From: Comamonas testosteroni
Lineage (GTDB): Bacteria > Pseudomonadota > Gammaproteobacteria > Burkholderiales > Burkholderiaceae_C
Reading direction: 5' to 3'
DNA: 64,000 nt
NCBI RefSeq assembly: GCF_014076415.1
Contig: NZ_CP043568.1
Span: 5,580,001 to 5,644,000 of the forward strand
Shown here piece by piece: positions 56,962 to 64,000 of this stretch (position 1 is the first letter of the stretch; each line of letters begins with the position of its first letter). The translations under genes were made by a program, and so were the position numbers. Below the pieces are notes generated by a model. That model was not told the DNA's origin. It saw only the letters and a list, made by a program, of their open reading frames with translations, and did not search any database.

Positions 56962-58704
56962 ATGGCCACCATGGACCGACGAGCCTACGCAGAAACCTTT
57001 GGCCCCACCGTGGGCGACCGCCTGCGCCTGGCCGACACCGAACTCATCGTCGAGGTCGAAAAAGACTACACCCTGGCCGCTGGCGGCTATGGTGAGGAAG
57101 TGAAGTTCGGCGGCGGCAAGACCATCCGCGACGGCATGGCGCAAAGCCAGCGCACACGCGACGGGACGGGAACAGGGCCCTCCGGCGGTGGCTCGGTCGA
57201 CACCGTGCTGACCAACGCACTGATCCTGGACCACTGGGGCATCGTCAAGGCCGACATCGGCCTCAGGGACGGCCGCATCGTGGCCATAGGCAAGGCCGGC
57301 AACCCAGACACCCAGCCGGGCGTGAGCATCATCATCGGCCCGGGCACGGAAATCATCTCCTGCGAAGGCAATATCGTCACCGCAGGCGGTATCGACACCC
57401 ACATCCATTTCATTGCCCCGCAGCAGATCGAGGAAGCACTGACCAGCGGCGTGACCACCATGATCGGCGGCGGTACCGGCCCGGCCACCGGCACCTTCGC
57501 CACCACCTGCACGCCAGGCCTCTGGCATATGGAACGCATGCTGCAGGCCGCCGACGCCTTCCCCATGAATCTGGGCTTTCTGGGCAAGGGCAATGCCAGC
57601 CTGCCCGGCGGCCTGCACGAGCAGATCAGTGCCGGCGCCATCGGCCTCAAGCTGCACGAGGACTGGGGCAGCACGCCGGCAGCGATCAGCAACTGCCTGG
57701 ATGTGGCCGAAGACACCGACACCCAGGTCGCCATCCACACCGACACGCTCAACGAGTCCGGCTTTGTGGAGGACACCGTGGCCGCCTTCAAGGGCCGCAC
57801 CATTCACACCTTCCACACCGAAGGCGCGGGTGGCGGCCATGCGCCCGACATTCTGAAAGTGGTGGGCGAGGCCAATGTGCTGCCCAGCTCCACCAACCCC
57901 ACGCGCCCCTACACCATCAACACGCTGGACGAGCATGTGGACATGCTCATGGTCTGCCACCACCTGGACGCCGGCATTGCCGAAGACCTGGCCTTTGCCG
58001 AAAGCCGCATCCGCAAGGAAACGATTGCGGCCGAAGACATCCTGCACGACATCGGTGCGATCAGCATGTTCAGCTCCGACAGCCAGGCCATGGGCCGGGT
58101 GGGCGAGGTCATACTGCGCACCTGGCAGACAGCGCACAAGATGAAGCTGCAGCGCGGCGCCCTGAGTGGAGACGGCGCGCGCAACGACAACTTCCGCGTC
58201 AAGCGCTATATCGCCAAATACACCATCAATCCCGCGATTGCCCACGGCATCAGCCACGAGGTGGGCAGCATCGAGGTGGGCAAGTGGGCCGATATCGTGA
58301 TCTGGAAGCCCGCCTTCTTTGGCGTCAAACCGTTTTGCATCCTCAAGGGCGGCAGCATCGCCATGGCGGCCATGGGCGATCCGAACGCCTCCATTCCCAC
58401 GCCTCAGCCCGTGCATTACCGCCCGATGTTTGCAAGCTTTGGCGGGGCGGTTGCCAGGACTTCGCTGACCTTTGTATCCCAGGCAGGACTGGCCACCGGC
58501 ATCGGCCAGCGCTTCGGGCTGCACAAGACCTTGTCGGCGGTCAAGGGCATACGCAATGTGAAGAAGCAGCACATGATCCACAACGATCTGGCGCCGCATA
58601 TGGAGGTGGATGCCCAGACCTATGCCGTGCGCGCCAATGGCGATCTGCTGACCTGCGAGCCCGCGGTCAGCCTGCCCATGGCGCAGCGCTACTTCCTGTT
58701 CTGA
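56962..58704 (+). CDS. ureC: Urease alpha (catalytic) subunit
   Basis: A 580-residue catalytic subunit hydrolysing urea to ammonia and carbamate at a di-nickel centre. All active-site landmarks are present: HIHFIAPQQ (two His), the carbamylated Lys230 in [30 protein letters not shown], the flap Cys in [11 protein letters not shown] and the Asp in [11 protein letters not shown]. The protein is about 13 residues longer than Klebsiella UreC. Four extra residues lie near position 40 and about nine at 64-78 in a Gly/Thr-rich loop ([15 protein letters not shown]). A GGAG ribosome site precedes the ATG. The end overlaps the convergent GGCT-type gene by 16 bp. Confidence 0.97.
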   Translation: MATMDRRAYAETFGPTVGDRLRLADTELIVEVEKDYTLAAGGYGEEVKFGGGKTIRDGMAQSQRTRDGTGTGPSGGGSVDTVLTNALILDHWGIVKADIGLRDGRIVAIGKAGNPDTQPGVSIIIGPGTEIISCEGNIVTAGGIDTHIHFIAPQQIEEALTSGVTTMIGGGTGPATGTFATTCTPGLWHMERMLQAADAFPMNLGFLGKGNASLPGGLHEQISAGAIGLKLHEDWGSTPAAISNCLDVAEDTDTQVAIHTDTLNESGFVEDTVAAFKGRTIHTFHTEGAGGGHAPDILKVVGEANVLPSSTNPTRPYTINTLDEHVDMLMVCHHLDAGIAEDLAFAESRIRKETIAAEDILHDIGAISMFSSDSQAMGRVGEVILRTWQTAHKMKLQRGALSGDGARNDNFRVKRYIAKYTINPAIAHGISHEVGSIEVGKWADIVIWKPAFFGVKPFCILKGGSIAMAAMGDPNASIPTPQPVHYRPMFASFGGAVARTSLTFVSQAGLATGIGQRFGLHKTLSAVKGIRNVKKQHMIHNDLAPHMEVDAQTYAVRANGDLLTCEPAVSLPMAQRYFLF

Positions 58705-59225
58705 GCGGTGTTGAGCTGAAACTCCGTATCCGGATGCTGCATGCCCTTGCCCTCAAACCAGGCCAGCCAGTCACTGACTGCGATCTCCGGCGCAGCGCTC
58801 ACGGTGGCGGGCAAGGCCTCGTACACCAGCAAGGTGATGGACTGCTGACCGCCCTGGGTCAGCATCACCGGCAGGGTCAGAATGCGCTTGGCGTATTCGC
58901 CCAGGTCCTCGGGCCAAAGGCCTTCGATGCGATCCATGGCCTGCTCCAGCGCTGCGTCCATGGGGTAGACCTCGGCCAGCACGGTCTGCGAGCCTTGCAG
59001 CCTCAGGCCCGGGTACCAGCCCAGGTCATGCAAAGTGCCGGTCAGCTGGGTCCTGCCGACACAGGCTATGCCTGGCCGGAGCCTGGCAATATCGTTGATG
59101 CCACCGGCACGCAAAGTGCCATATACCGCCACATAGACCGCGCCACAGCCCTGCCAGTCAGCAGACGCATCATGCAAAGAGGTCGGGGCCGCCATTTCTG
59201 CCGAAGTTTCCAAAATAGTTGTCAT
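58689..59225 (-). CDS. AIG2/gamma-glutamylcyclotransferase-fold protein
   Basis: A 178-residue soluble protein. The fold signature is [20 protein letters not shown] (about 30-49; YGTLR loop), followed by [40 protein letters not shown] and a conserved acidic Glu in RIEG. GGCT-fold proteins cyclise gamma-glutamyl amines, amides or glutathione; the substrate is unknown here. It is read opposite to the urease operon and separates ureC from ureE, overlapping ureC by 16 bp. It ends the ureC transcript region and could interfere with read-through to ureE. Confidence 0.78.
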   Translation of the reverse strand: MTTILETSAEMAAPTSLHDASADWQGCGAVYVAVYGTLRAGGINDIARLRPGIACVGRTQLTGTLHDLGWYPGLRLQGSQTVLAEVYPMDAALEQAMDRIEGLWPEDLGEYAKRILTLPVMLTQGGQQSITLLVYEALPATVSAAPEIAVSDWLAWFEGKGMQHPDTEFQLNTAQNRK

Positions 59226-59317
59226 CTTGCTCGAACCATCAAAATCACCGGGATGCGCAGCACATGCAACATGCGCGCCAATCTGATTCGGGCTTTTTAT
59301 TTCATTGTGAACTCACC

Positions 59318-59839
59318 ATGCTGACTGCCAACAAACTGCTGCTCCAGGGTCAGGGCCTTTCCGCCGTCATCCTCAAACGCGCCGCGTCCGTGGAACTGGA
59401 CTGGGATCTGCGTCAGAAGAGCCGCTTTGCCGCCACCGACAGCCAGGGTCGCGAGCTGGCCGTCTTTCTGCCACGCGGCCAGGCCGTGCGCGGCGGCGAT
59501 GTGCTGGTGGCCGAAGACGGCAGCCTGATCCGCGTGCTGGCCGCACCGCAAAAAGTGCTGCACATCACGGCCTGCGCCGAGCATGGCACGCCATTTGACC
59601 TGATGCGCGCGGCCTACCATCTGGGCAACCGCCATGTGCCGATCGAGCTGCAGCCCGACCATCTGAAGATCGAACCCGACCATGTGCTGGCCGATATGCT
59701 GCGCAGCATGCATATGACGGTGGTCGAAGCAGACCTGCCTTTCGAACCCGAAGGAGGCGCCTATGGCGGCCATGTGACCAATGATGGCCACAGCCACCAT
59801 CATCATGGCCATGGACACTCGCATGACCACGCCCACTGA
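59318..59839 (+). CDS. ureE: Urease nickel metallochaperone UreE
   Basis: A 173-residue nickel carrier. The N-terminal domain ([20 protein letters not shown]) and the metal domain ([53 protein letters not shown]) are standard. The C-terminal tail after about 150 is His-rich, with [16 protein letters not shown], a nickel store or sink typical of many UreE proteins. The start is the ATG at 59318. The 92 bp upstream must hold a separate promoter or tolerate read-through past the antisense GGCT gene. It overlaps ureF by 17 bp. Confidence 0.94.
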   Translation: MLTANKLLLQGQGLSAVILKRAASVELDWDLRQKSRFAATDSQGRELAVFLPRGQAVRGGDVLVAEDGSLIRVLAAPQKVLHITACAEHGTPFDLMRAAYHLGNRHVPIELQPDHLKIEPDHVLADMLRSMHMTVVEADLPFEPEGGAYGGHVTNDGHSHHHHGHGHSHDHAH

Positions 59840-60539
59840 GCCACTGCTGGCTCTTGGCGCGCAGAGCTTTCTGCAGCTGATGTGGCTGGCCTCGCCGGCC
59901 CTGCCCATCGGCGGCTTTTCCTACTCGGAAGGGCTTGAAGCGGCCATCAATGCGGCGCTGGTCACAACGGAAGCAGAGGCCGCCGGCTGGCTGGTGCAGC
60001 AGTTGCATCTGACCCAGTCGCGCGGGGACATGGCCGTGATTGCACAGGCCATGCCGGCCTGGAAGAGCGCTGATCTGGCGCGTATCGCCAGCCTCAACCA
60101 GTGGGTAAGAGTCACCCGCGAAACCAGCGAGCTGCGCCTGCAGACCGAGCAGATGGGCCGCTCGCTGACCGAGTGGCTGAAAAACCGCTACGCCGATGAA
60201 TCCGTCCCACTGGCCTGCGTCCACTGGCTGGCCGCTCAGGATGCCTGCTACCCTATCGCCTTCTCGCTGGCGGCCCAGTGCACCGGCGCCACGCCGCGCG
60301 ATGCACTGCTGGCCTATGCCTTTGGCTGGGCAGAGAACATGGTTCAGGCCGCCATCAAGACCGTGCCCCTGGGCCAGAGCGCCGGCCAGCGCATCCTGGC
60401 GCGACTGACTTCAGAGATTCCCGCCGCCGTCGAATACGCGCTGGCGTTGCCGGACAACGCAAGACAGGCTTTTTCGCCCATGCTGGCCATTCTCTCGGCC
60501 CAGCATGAGCACCAGTATTCTCGACTTTTCCGTAGCTGA
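59823..60539 (+). CDS. ureF: Urease accessory protein UreF
   Basis: A 238-residue helical protein that bridges UreD and UreG in the urease activation complex. Landmarks are [20 protein letters not shown] (about 17-36), [40 protein letters not shown] and [20 protein letters not shown], ending [21 protein letters not shown]. The start ATG at 59823 lies within the His-tail coding region of ureE (17-bp overlap). It is followed by the ABM-type gene. Confidence 0.94.
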   Translation: MTTPTEPLLALGAQSFLQLMWLASPALPIGGFSYSEGLEAAINAALVTTEAEAAGWLVQQLHLTQSRGDMAVIAQAMPAWKSADLARIASLNQWVRVTRETSELRLQTEQMGRSLTEWLKNRYADESVPLACVHWLAAQDACYPIAFSLAAQCTGATPRDALLAYAFGWAENMVQAAIKTVPLGQSAGQRILARLTSEIPAAVEYALALPDNARQAFSPMLAILSAQHEHQYSRLFRS

Positions 60540-60552
60540 ACTTTCATCCGCC

Positions 60553-60885
60553 ATGTCTGCACTGTTTGCCGCCACACCCCAGCCACCGTACTACGCCGCC
60601 ATCTTCACCTCCCTGCGCACCCAGGCGGACCAGGGCTATGGCGAGATGGCCGACCGCATGGTGGAGCTGGCCAGCCAGCAGGCAGGCTATCTGGGCGCCG
60701 AAAGCACCCGCGACGCCCAGGGCTTCGGCATCACCGTGTCTTACTGGGAAAGCGAGGAAGCCATTCGTCAATGGAAGCACAACGCCGAGCACCAGATCGC
60801 CCAGGAAAAAGGCCACACCACCTGGTACCAGCATTTCGAGCTGCGCATTGCCAAGGTGGAACGTGCCTACGGCAAGGCCCGCTGA
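60553..60885 (+). CDS. Antibiotic-biosynthesis-monooxygenase-fold small protein in the urease operon
   Basis: A 110-residue ferredoxin-like (ABM) fold protein: [40 protein letters not shown] and [20 protein letters not shown] show the family beta-alpha-beta pattern ending [20 protein letters not shown]. Members include heme-degrading and quinone-forming enzymes and many of unknown function. No metal or heme ligand stands out beyond His and Trp residues. The ATG at 60553 fits the fold; an in-frame ATG at 60505 would overlap ureF by 35 bp. It is followed 32 bp later by ureG. Confidence 0.75.
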   Translation: MSALFAATPQPPYYAAIFTSLRTQADQGYGEMADRMVELASQQAGYLGAESTRDAQGFGITVSYWESEEAIRQWKHNAEHQIAQEKGHTTWYQHFELRIAKVERAYGKAR

Positions 60886-60917
60886 TCGCAACCCTCTCAT
60901 TCACCAAAGAACTCACC

Positions 60918-61577
60918 ATGTCGACCGCACTGCACCATATCCCCAACCGCACCAAGAAGCTGCCGCCGCTGCGCGTGGGCATAGGCGGGCCCGTCGGCTC
61001 GGGCAAGACCACGATTCTGGAGATGCTCTGCAAGGCCATGCGCGGCAAATGGGACCTGGTCGCCATCACCAACGACATCTACACCAAGGAAGACCAGCGC
61101 CTGCTGACCATCAGCGGCGCCCTGCCCGCCGAGCGCATCATGGGTGTGGAAACCGGCGGCTGCCCGCACACGGCGATTCGCGAGGATGCCTCCATCAACC
61201 TGGAAGCCATTGACCGCATGCTCAAGGACTTCCCCGATGCCGACATCGTCTTCATCGAATCGGGCGGTGACAACCTGGCGGCCACCTTCAGCCCCGAACT
61301 GTCGGATCTGACCATCTACGTGATCGACGTGGCAGCAGGCGAGAAGATTCCGCGCAAGGGCGGCCCCGGCATCACCAAGAGCGATCTCCTCGTCATCAAC
61401 AAGACCGACCTGGCTCCCCATGTGGGCGCCGATCTGGACATCATGCGCAGCGACACCATCAAGCAGCGCACCACGCCCAAGGGCCTCAAGCCCTTTGTGA
61501 TGACCAACCTCAAGACACTGGACGGCCTGGACGAGGTAGTGGCCTTCATAGAGAAACAGGGCCTGCTGACGGCCTGA
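60918..61577 (+). CDS. ureG: Urease accessory GTPase UreG
   Basis: A 219-residue SIMIBI-class GTPase that drives nickel insertion. The P-loop is [18 protein letters not shown] (about 21-38), the metal/GTP switch is [20 protein letters not shown], with the invariant nickel-site [20 protein letters not shown] (Cys-Pro-His), [17 protein letters not shown] and the guanine motif [15 protein letters not shown]. The last urease gene in this unit. The hairpin at 61595-61620 follows 17 bp later; read from the plus strand it has only a weak T-tract. Confidence 0.97.
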   Translation: MSTALHHIPNRTKKLPPLRVGIGGPVGSGKTTILEMLCKAMRGKWDLVAITNDIYTKEDQRLLTISGALPAERIMGVETGGCPHTAIREDASINLEAIDRMLKDFPDADIVFIESGGDNLAATFSPELSDLTIYVIDVAAGEKIPRKGGPGITKSDLLVINKTDLAPHVGADLDIMRSDTIKQRTTPKGLKPFVMTNLKTLDGLDEVVAFIEKQGLLTA

Positions 61578-61594
61578 GCACTTCTTTCGGGACG

Positions 61595-61620
61595 AAAAAA
61601 AGCCGCCTGGAGCGGCGGCT
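61595..61620 (-). terminator. Strong Rho-independent terminator of the minus-strand small transcript
   Basis: On the minus strand AGCCGCC (61620-61614) pairs with GGCGGCT (61607-61601) around a 6-nt loop and is followed by six more T residues (61600-61595). This polarity ends transcripts coming from the 61.8 kb promoter. It may also slow transcripts leaving ureG. Confidence 0.85.
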
Positions 61621-61641
61621 GTTTCTCGAACCAGTGCGTGA

Positions 61642-61719
61642 TTACTGGTTGGCCAGATCCAGATGGAACTCGCGAGCTTCCTGGATGAATTCGATCAGGG
61701 AGTTGATAGCTTGGCGCAT
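61642..61719 (-). CDS. Candidate 25-residue small protein (or sRNA body)
   Basis: A 26-codon frame, beginning MRQAINSLIEFIQEAREFHL and ending DLANQ. The peptide is predicted to form one amphipathic helix (I5, L8, I9, I12, A15, F18, L20, L22). It lies inside a complete transcription unit: a promoter at 61826-61854, about 100 bases of leader and a strong terminator 22 bases after its stop. The ribosome site is weak (GAAAG). Part of its DNA (GCCAAGCTATCAACTC) resembles the genus repeat, so the coding reading may be accidental and the product an RNA. No family recognised. Confidence 0.45.
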   Translation of the reverse strand: MRQAINSLIEFIQEAREFHLDLANQ

Positions 61720-61825
61720 GATGAACTTTCTATGAAATCAAGAGATGCACTTCAAGCGATGGACAGCCCGCATCTCATGTACTGTCATTCGCGGGTTAAA
61801 CCTTAAGGGTTAACCCTTGTTGATA

Positions 61826-61854
61826 AGTATAAACCACTAGCTCCATTTTTGCAA
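61826..61854 (-). promoter_or_regulatory. Sigma-70 promoter with palindromic start region, driving the small unit
   Basis: Minus-strand TTGCAA (61854-61849) and TATACT (61831-61826) with a 17-bp spacer. Transcription should start near 61819. At about +4 to +13 lies the palindrome GGGTTAACCC (61807-61816), followed by a related GGTTTAACCC, a likely operator. The same GGGTTAACCC sequence occurs once more, in the flp upstream region. Confidence 0.6.
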
Positions 61855-62202
61855 AGCCCGTCCTGCGCAAAGAACGTCAGACTCGTCAGTGCACTGCCCT
61901 GAAGTGCTCGCTCACGCAGTTGCAAGGCCTGTGCAGATCAATGTTTGCGAGATTCCTGCATCAAAATTGCCGCAGAACGCTGTACTTTTCACCAGTACGT
62001 CACCGAATTTGCCCGCCGACTGCTACGCTATGGCCTGTTGACAATATTTGTGGCGGGCTCACAACTCCCGCAGGTGGAAAGTGGAAATGGCGCGAGATTG
62101 TGGTTTGCAGCAGATGGACGGGTTTGCGTCCCATCGAGTGAATGCCGACATCCAGCCCGGCCGATATGCAGCGCCCGCCTTCCGCCGCAGCGGAGTGCGC
62201 GT
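61855..62202. other. Gap before the GNAT gene
   Basis: About 350 bases between the small unit and the GNAT start. The reading frame of the GNAT gene stays open back to 61945, but the added sequence lacks family resemblance. No ribosome site, hairpin with T-run or other signal was recognised. It presumably contains the GNAT promoter. Confidence 0.45.
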
Positions 62203-62718
62203 ATGAGCTCCACGCTGACCGGCCCCGGCACGACCGACTCCTGGCATATCACCACCATGAACCCCGCAGAAGCCCCCTGGCATCTGCTGCTGCTGGCCGA
62301 CCCCTCACGCGAGCGCATCAAGCGCTATCTGCCCGGATCCACCTGCTTCGGAGCGCGCCAGACGACCCAGTTCACGCCCAGCGGCCTCGGCGCCCTGATC
62401 GGCGTATGCGTGCTGGTCCCCGAGGGCGACGGCCGCCACAGGTGGGAGCTGATGAACATGGCCGTGTCCACGGCCTGGCAGAGCAAGGGCATAGGTTCGG
62501 CCCTGCTGCAGCGCGCCATCCGTGAGATGCGCGAACGCGGCGTGCAGCAGCTGGACGTGGGAACTGGCAGCTTTGGCGACCAGCTGCTGTTCTATCAACG
62601 CCTGGGTTTTCGCGTCACCGACATCGAGCGCGACTTCTTTTTGCAGAACTACACCACCCCGCTATGGGAGCGCGGCGTACAGCACAAGGACATGCTCAAG
62701 CTGACGCTGGAGCTTTGA
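62203..62718 (+). CDS. GNAT-family N-acetyltransferase
   Basis: A 171-residue acetyltransferase. The acetyl-CoA site is MNMAVSTAWQSKGIGSALLQ (Q/RxxGxG/A as QSKGIG, about residues 86-105), followed by RAIREMRERGVQQLDVGTGS and the C-terminal motif LLFYQRLGFRVTDIERDFF. The N-terminal part is a substrate-binding region. The acceptor amine is unknown. The ATG at 62203 is the first plausible start; the ATG 18 codons later (62257) is the alternative. It is convergent with the DAHP synthase gene. Confidence 0.82.
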   Translation: MSSTLTGPGTTDSWHITTMNPAEAPWHLLLLADPSRERIKRYLPGSTCFGARQTTQFTPSGLGALIGVCVLVPEGDGRHRWELMNMAVSTAWQSKGIGSALLQRAIREMRERGVQQLDVGTGSFGDQLLFYQRLGFRVTDIERDFFLQNYTTPLWERGVQHKDMLKLTLEL

Positions 62719-62767
62719 TGACACGGGCGGCCCGCCCAATGCCCAAAAGGACTACTCGTTGAAAAGA

Positions 62768-62793
62768 ACAAGAGGCGCCTCGGCGCCTCTTGT
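62768..62793 (-). terminator. Terminator of the DAHP synthase gene
   Basis: A near-perfect hairpin ACAAGAGGCGCC / GGCGCCTCTTGT with minimal loop, followed on the minus strand by TCTTTTC. It is 25 bp downstream of the DAHP synthase stop and also faces the end of the GNAT gene, so it may act in both directions. Confidence 0.8.
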
Positions 62794-62817
62794 CCATCCA
62801 GCCTCGTTTGTCCGGCG

Positions 62818-63954
62818 TCAGGCCACCTTGAGGCGACGCGCGCGCACGGCGGCTGCCAGTTGCTCCAGCACCGGAGCCGTCTGCTCCATGCTGATGCAGG
62901 CATCGGTGAGCGAAACGCCGTATTGCAGCTCCTGCCCTTCGACGATGTCCTGACGGCCTTCATGAATATGGCTTTCGATCATCACGCCGGTGATGCGCGT
63001 GTCGCCCCCGGCAATCTGCTGGGCCACATCCGCCGATACATCGATCTGGCGGCGATGCTGCTTGCTGCTGTTGGCATGCGAGAAATCGATCATCACCTGC
63101 GGATGCAGGCCGGCTTTTTCCAGCACTTCGCACGCGGCCTGGACATGGGCCGCGTCGTAGTTGGGAGCCTTGCCGCCGCGCAGGATGATGTGGCAGTCCT
63201 GATTGCCGCGTGTCTCGAAGATCGCACTCTGGCCCATCTTGGTCATGCCCATGAACGCATGTGAGGACTGGGCGGCCAAAATGGCATCGCTGGCCACCTT
63301 CACGCCGCCATCGGTGCCGTTCTTGAAGCCCACAGGGCAGCTCAGACCGCTGGCCAGCTGGCGATGGCTCTGGCTCTCCGTGGTGCGCGCACCAATCGCG
63401 CCCCAGCTGACCAGATCGCTGATGAACTGCGGCGACAGCAGATCCAGGAATTCCGTGCCGGCCGGCAGGCCCAGCGCCAGCACATCGAGCAGCAGGCGGC
63501 GCGCCAGCTCCAGCCCTTCGTTGACGGCAAAGCTGCCATCGCGGTACGGGTCATTGATATAGCCCTTCCAGCCCACGGTGGTGCGCGGCTTCTCGAAGTA
63601 GACCCGCATCACGATCAGCAGATCGTCCTTGAGCGCATCGGCCTGGACCTTGAGCTGGCGCGCGTAATCCATGGCCTGATCGTGATCGTGAATGGAGCAG
63701 GGTCCGACCACCACCACCAGCCGGTCATCCTGGCCATGCAGCACACGCGAGATGGCGGCACGGCTGGATTCGACCAGCTGCTGCGCCTCTTCGGTCACGG
63801 GCAGCCACTCTTCCAGCAGTGCCGGAGTCAGCAGCGGGCGCACGATCTTGATGCGTGTGTCGTCAATGCGGGTCTTGTCCAGCGTGGTCAGTTTGGGCTG
63901 GGCCTTGCGGGCCGAAGCTGCGCCGGGATGCAGGGGCGTCGTGGAGGATGTCAT
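62818..63954 (-). CDS. aroG: 3-deoxy-7-phosphoheptulonate (DAHP) synthase, class I
   Basis: Condenses phosphoenolpyruvate and erythrose 4-phosphate to DAHP, the first step of the shikimate pathway. The 378-residue protein has the class I (AroFGH) length and motifs: VVVVGPCSIHDHDQAMDYAR (about 80-99), VMRVYFEKPRTTVGWKG, GARTTESQSHRQLASGLSCP, VGFKNGTDGG, IILRGGKAPNY and VMIDFSHANSSKQHRRQ. The N-terminal about 30 residues are Ala/Lys/Thr-rich and variable. Whether it is the Tyr- or Phe-sensitive isoenzyme cannot be told by eye, so the symbol aroG is provisional. It stands alone with its own terminator. Confidence 0.93.
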   Translation of the reverse strand: MTSSTTPLHPGAASARKAQPKLTTLDKTRIDDTRIKIVRPLLTPALLEEWLPVTEEAQQLVESSRAAISRVLHGQDDRLVVVVGPCSIHDHDQAMDYARQLKVQADALKDDLLIVMRVYFEKPRTTVGWKGYINDPYRDGSFAVNEGLELARRLLLDVLALGLPAGTEFLDLLSPQFISDLVSWGAIGARTTESQSHRQLASGLSCPVGFKNGTDGGVKVASDAILAAQSSHAFMGMTKMGQSAIFETRGNQDCHIILRGGKAPNYDAAHVQAACEVLEKAGLHPQVMIDFSHANSSKQHRRQIDVSADVAQQIAGGDTRITGVMIESHIHEGRQDIVEGQELQYGVSLTDACISMEQTAPVLEQLAAAVRARRLKVA

Positions 63955-64000
63955 ACCGTTATTGTCGCGCCATGCGCTTCACCCCACGCGTTCGTCCACC

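Noticed and set aside
61945..62202. N-terminal extension of the GNAT protein.
   Set aside because: The frame is open, but the added 86 residues show no family resemblance and the GNAT fold is complete from 62203.

Overview
The window looks like a chromosomal segment of a Comamonas-type betaproteobacterium (family Comamonadaceae, close to C. testosteroni/C. thiooxydans). The grounds are the high GC content, three Bug-type (TctC) solute receptors, betaproteobacterial versions of apaG, the Gcr-type protein, thiL and pgpA, and two intergenic repeat types that I associate with this family (an AGCTATCAA-core repeat and a CCCCCTGAG... repeat). No rRNA, tRNA or CRISPR array was recognised. The species assignment is inference.

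Layout. 1-0.25 kb: tail of an IS5-type transposase. 0.6-7.6 kb: housekeeping genes (rpe on the minus strand; apaG, a Gcr-family membrane protein, thiL, a DUF4139 protein, pgpA and pncC on the plus strand). 7.6-19.5 kb: a complete Tad/Flp pilus locus on the minus strand, from flp prepilin through tadV, tadE, cpaB, secretin, tadZ, tadA, tadB and tadC to a TadD-like lipoprotein, a DUF3613 protein and tadG. 19.9-24 kb: an XRE regulator, a UPF0149/SEC-C protein, an FMN-binding glutamate-synthase-like enzyme and a kinase-like protein. 24.1-30.8 kb: dctA, a divergent Cache/PAS hybrid histidine kinase, three small genes and a LuxR-type response regulator. 30.9-40.7 kb: an accessory catabolic region with two Bug receptors, a class A flavin monooxygenase with a DUF2783 partner, an MBL-fold protein with a degenerate metal site, two convergent IclR regulators and a self-sufficient CYP116B-like P450. 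42-61.6 kb: a urea region with ureD, a Bug-TauD cassette, urtABCDE, a DUF4198 protein plus TonB receptor (probable nickel uptake), and ureA-ureJ-ureB-lysE-ureC // ureE-ureF-ABM-ureG. 61.6-64 kb: a very small transcription unit, a GNAT acetyltransferase and a DAHP synthase.

How the genes work together. The clearest regulatory story is in the urea region. Three close matches to the sigma-54 -24/-12 promoter (TGGCAYG-N4-TTGCW) lie in front of urtA, ureA and the TonB receptor. Three NtrC-type boxes (GCACY-N5-RGTGC) lie at enhancer distance. This would place urea import, urease and outer-membrane metal uptake under one nitrogen-limitation switch. In the proposed route, the TonB receptor and DUF4198 protein bring nickel to the periplasm, UreJ moves it inward, UreE/UreG/UreF/UreD insert it into UreABC, and UrtABCDE supplies urea.

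The most unexpected item is a compact minus-strand unit at 61.6-61.85 kb. It has a good promoter, a palindromic operator-like sequence, a 25-codon frame and a strong terminator on 225 nt of DNA. It could be a small protein gene or an sRNA, and I do not recognise it.
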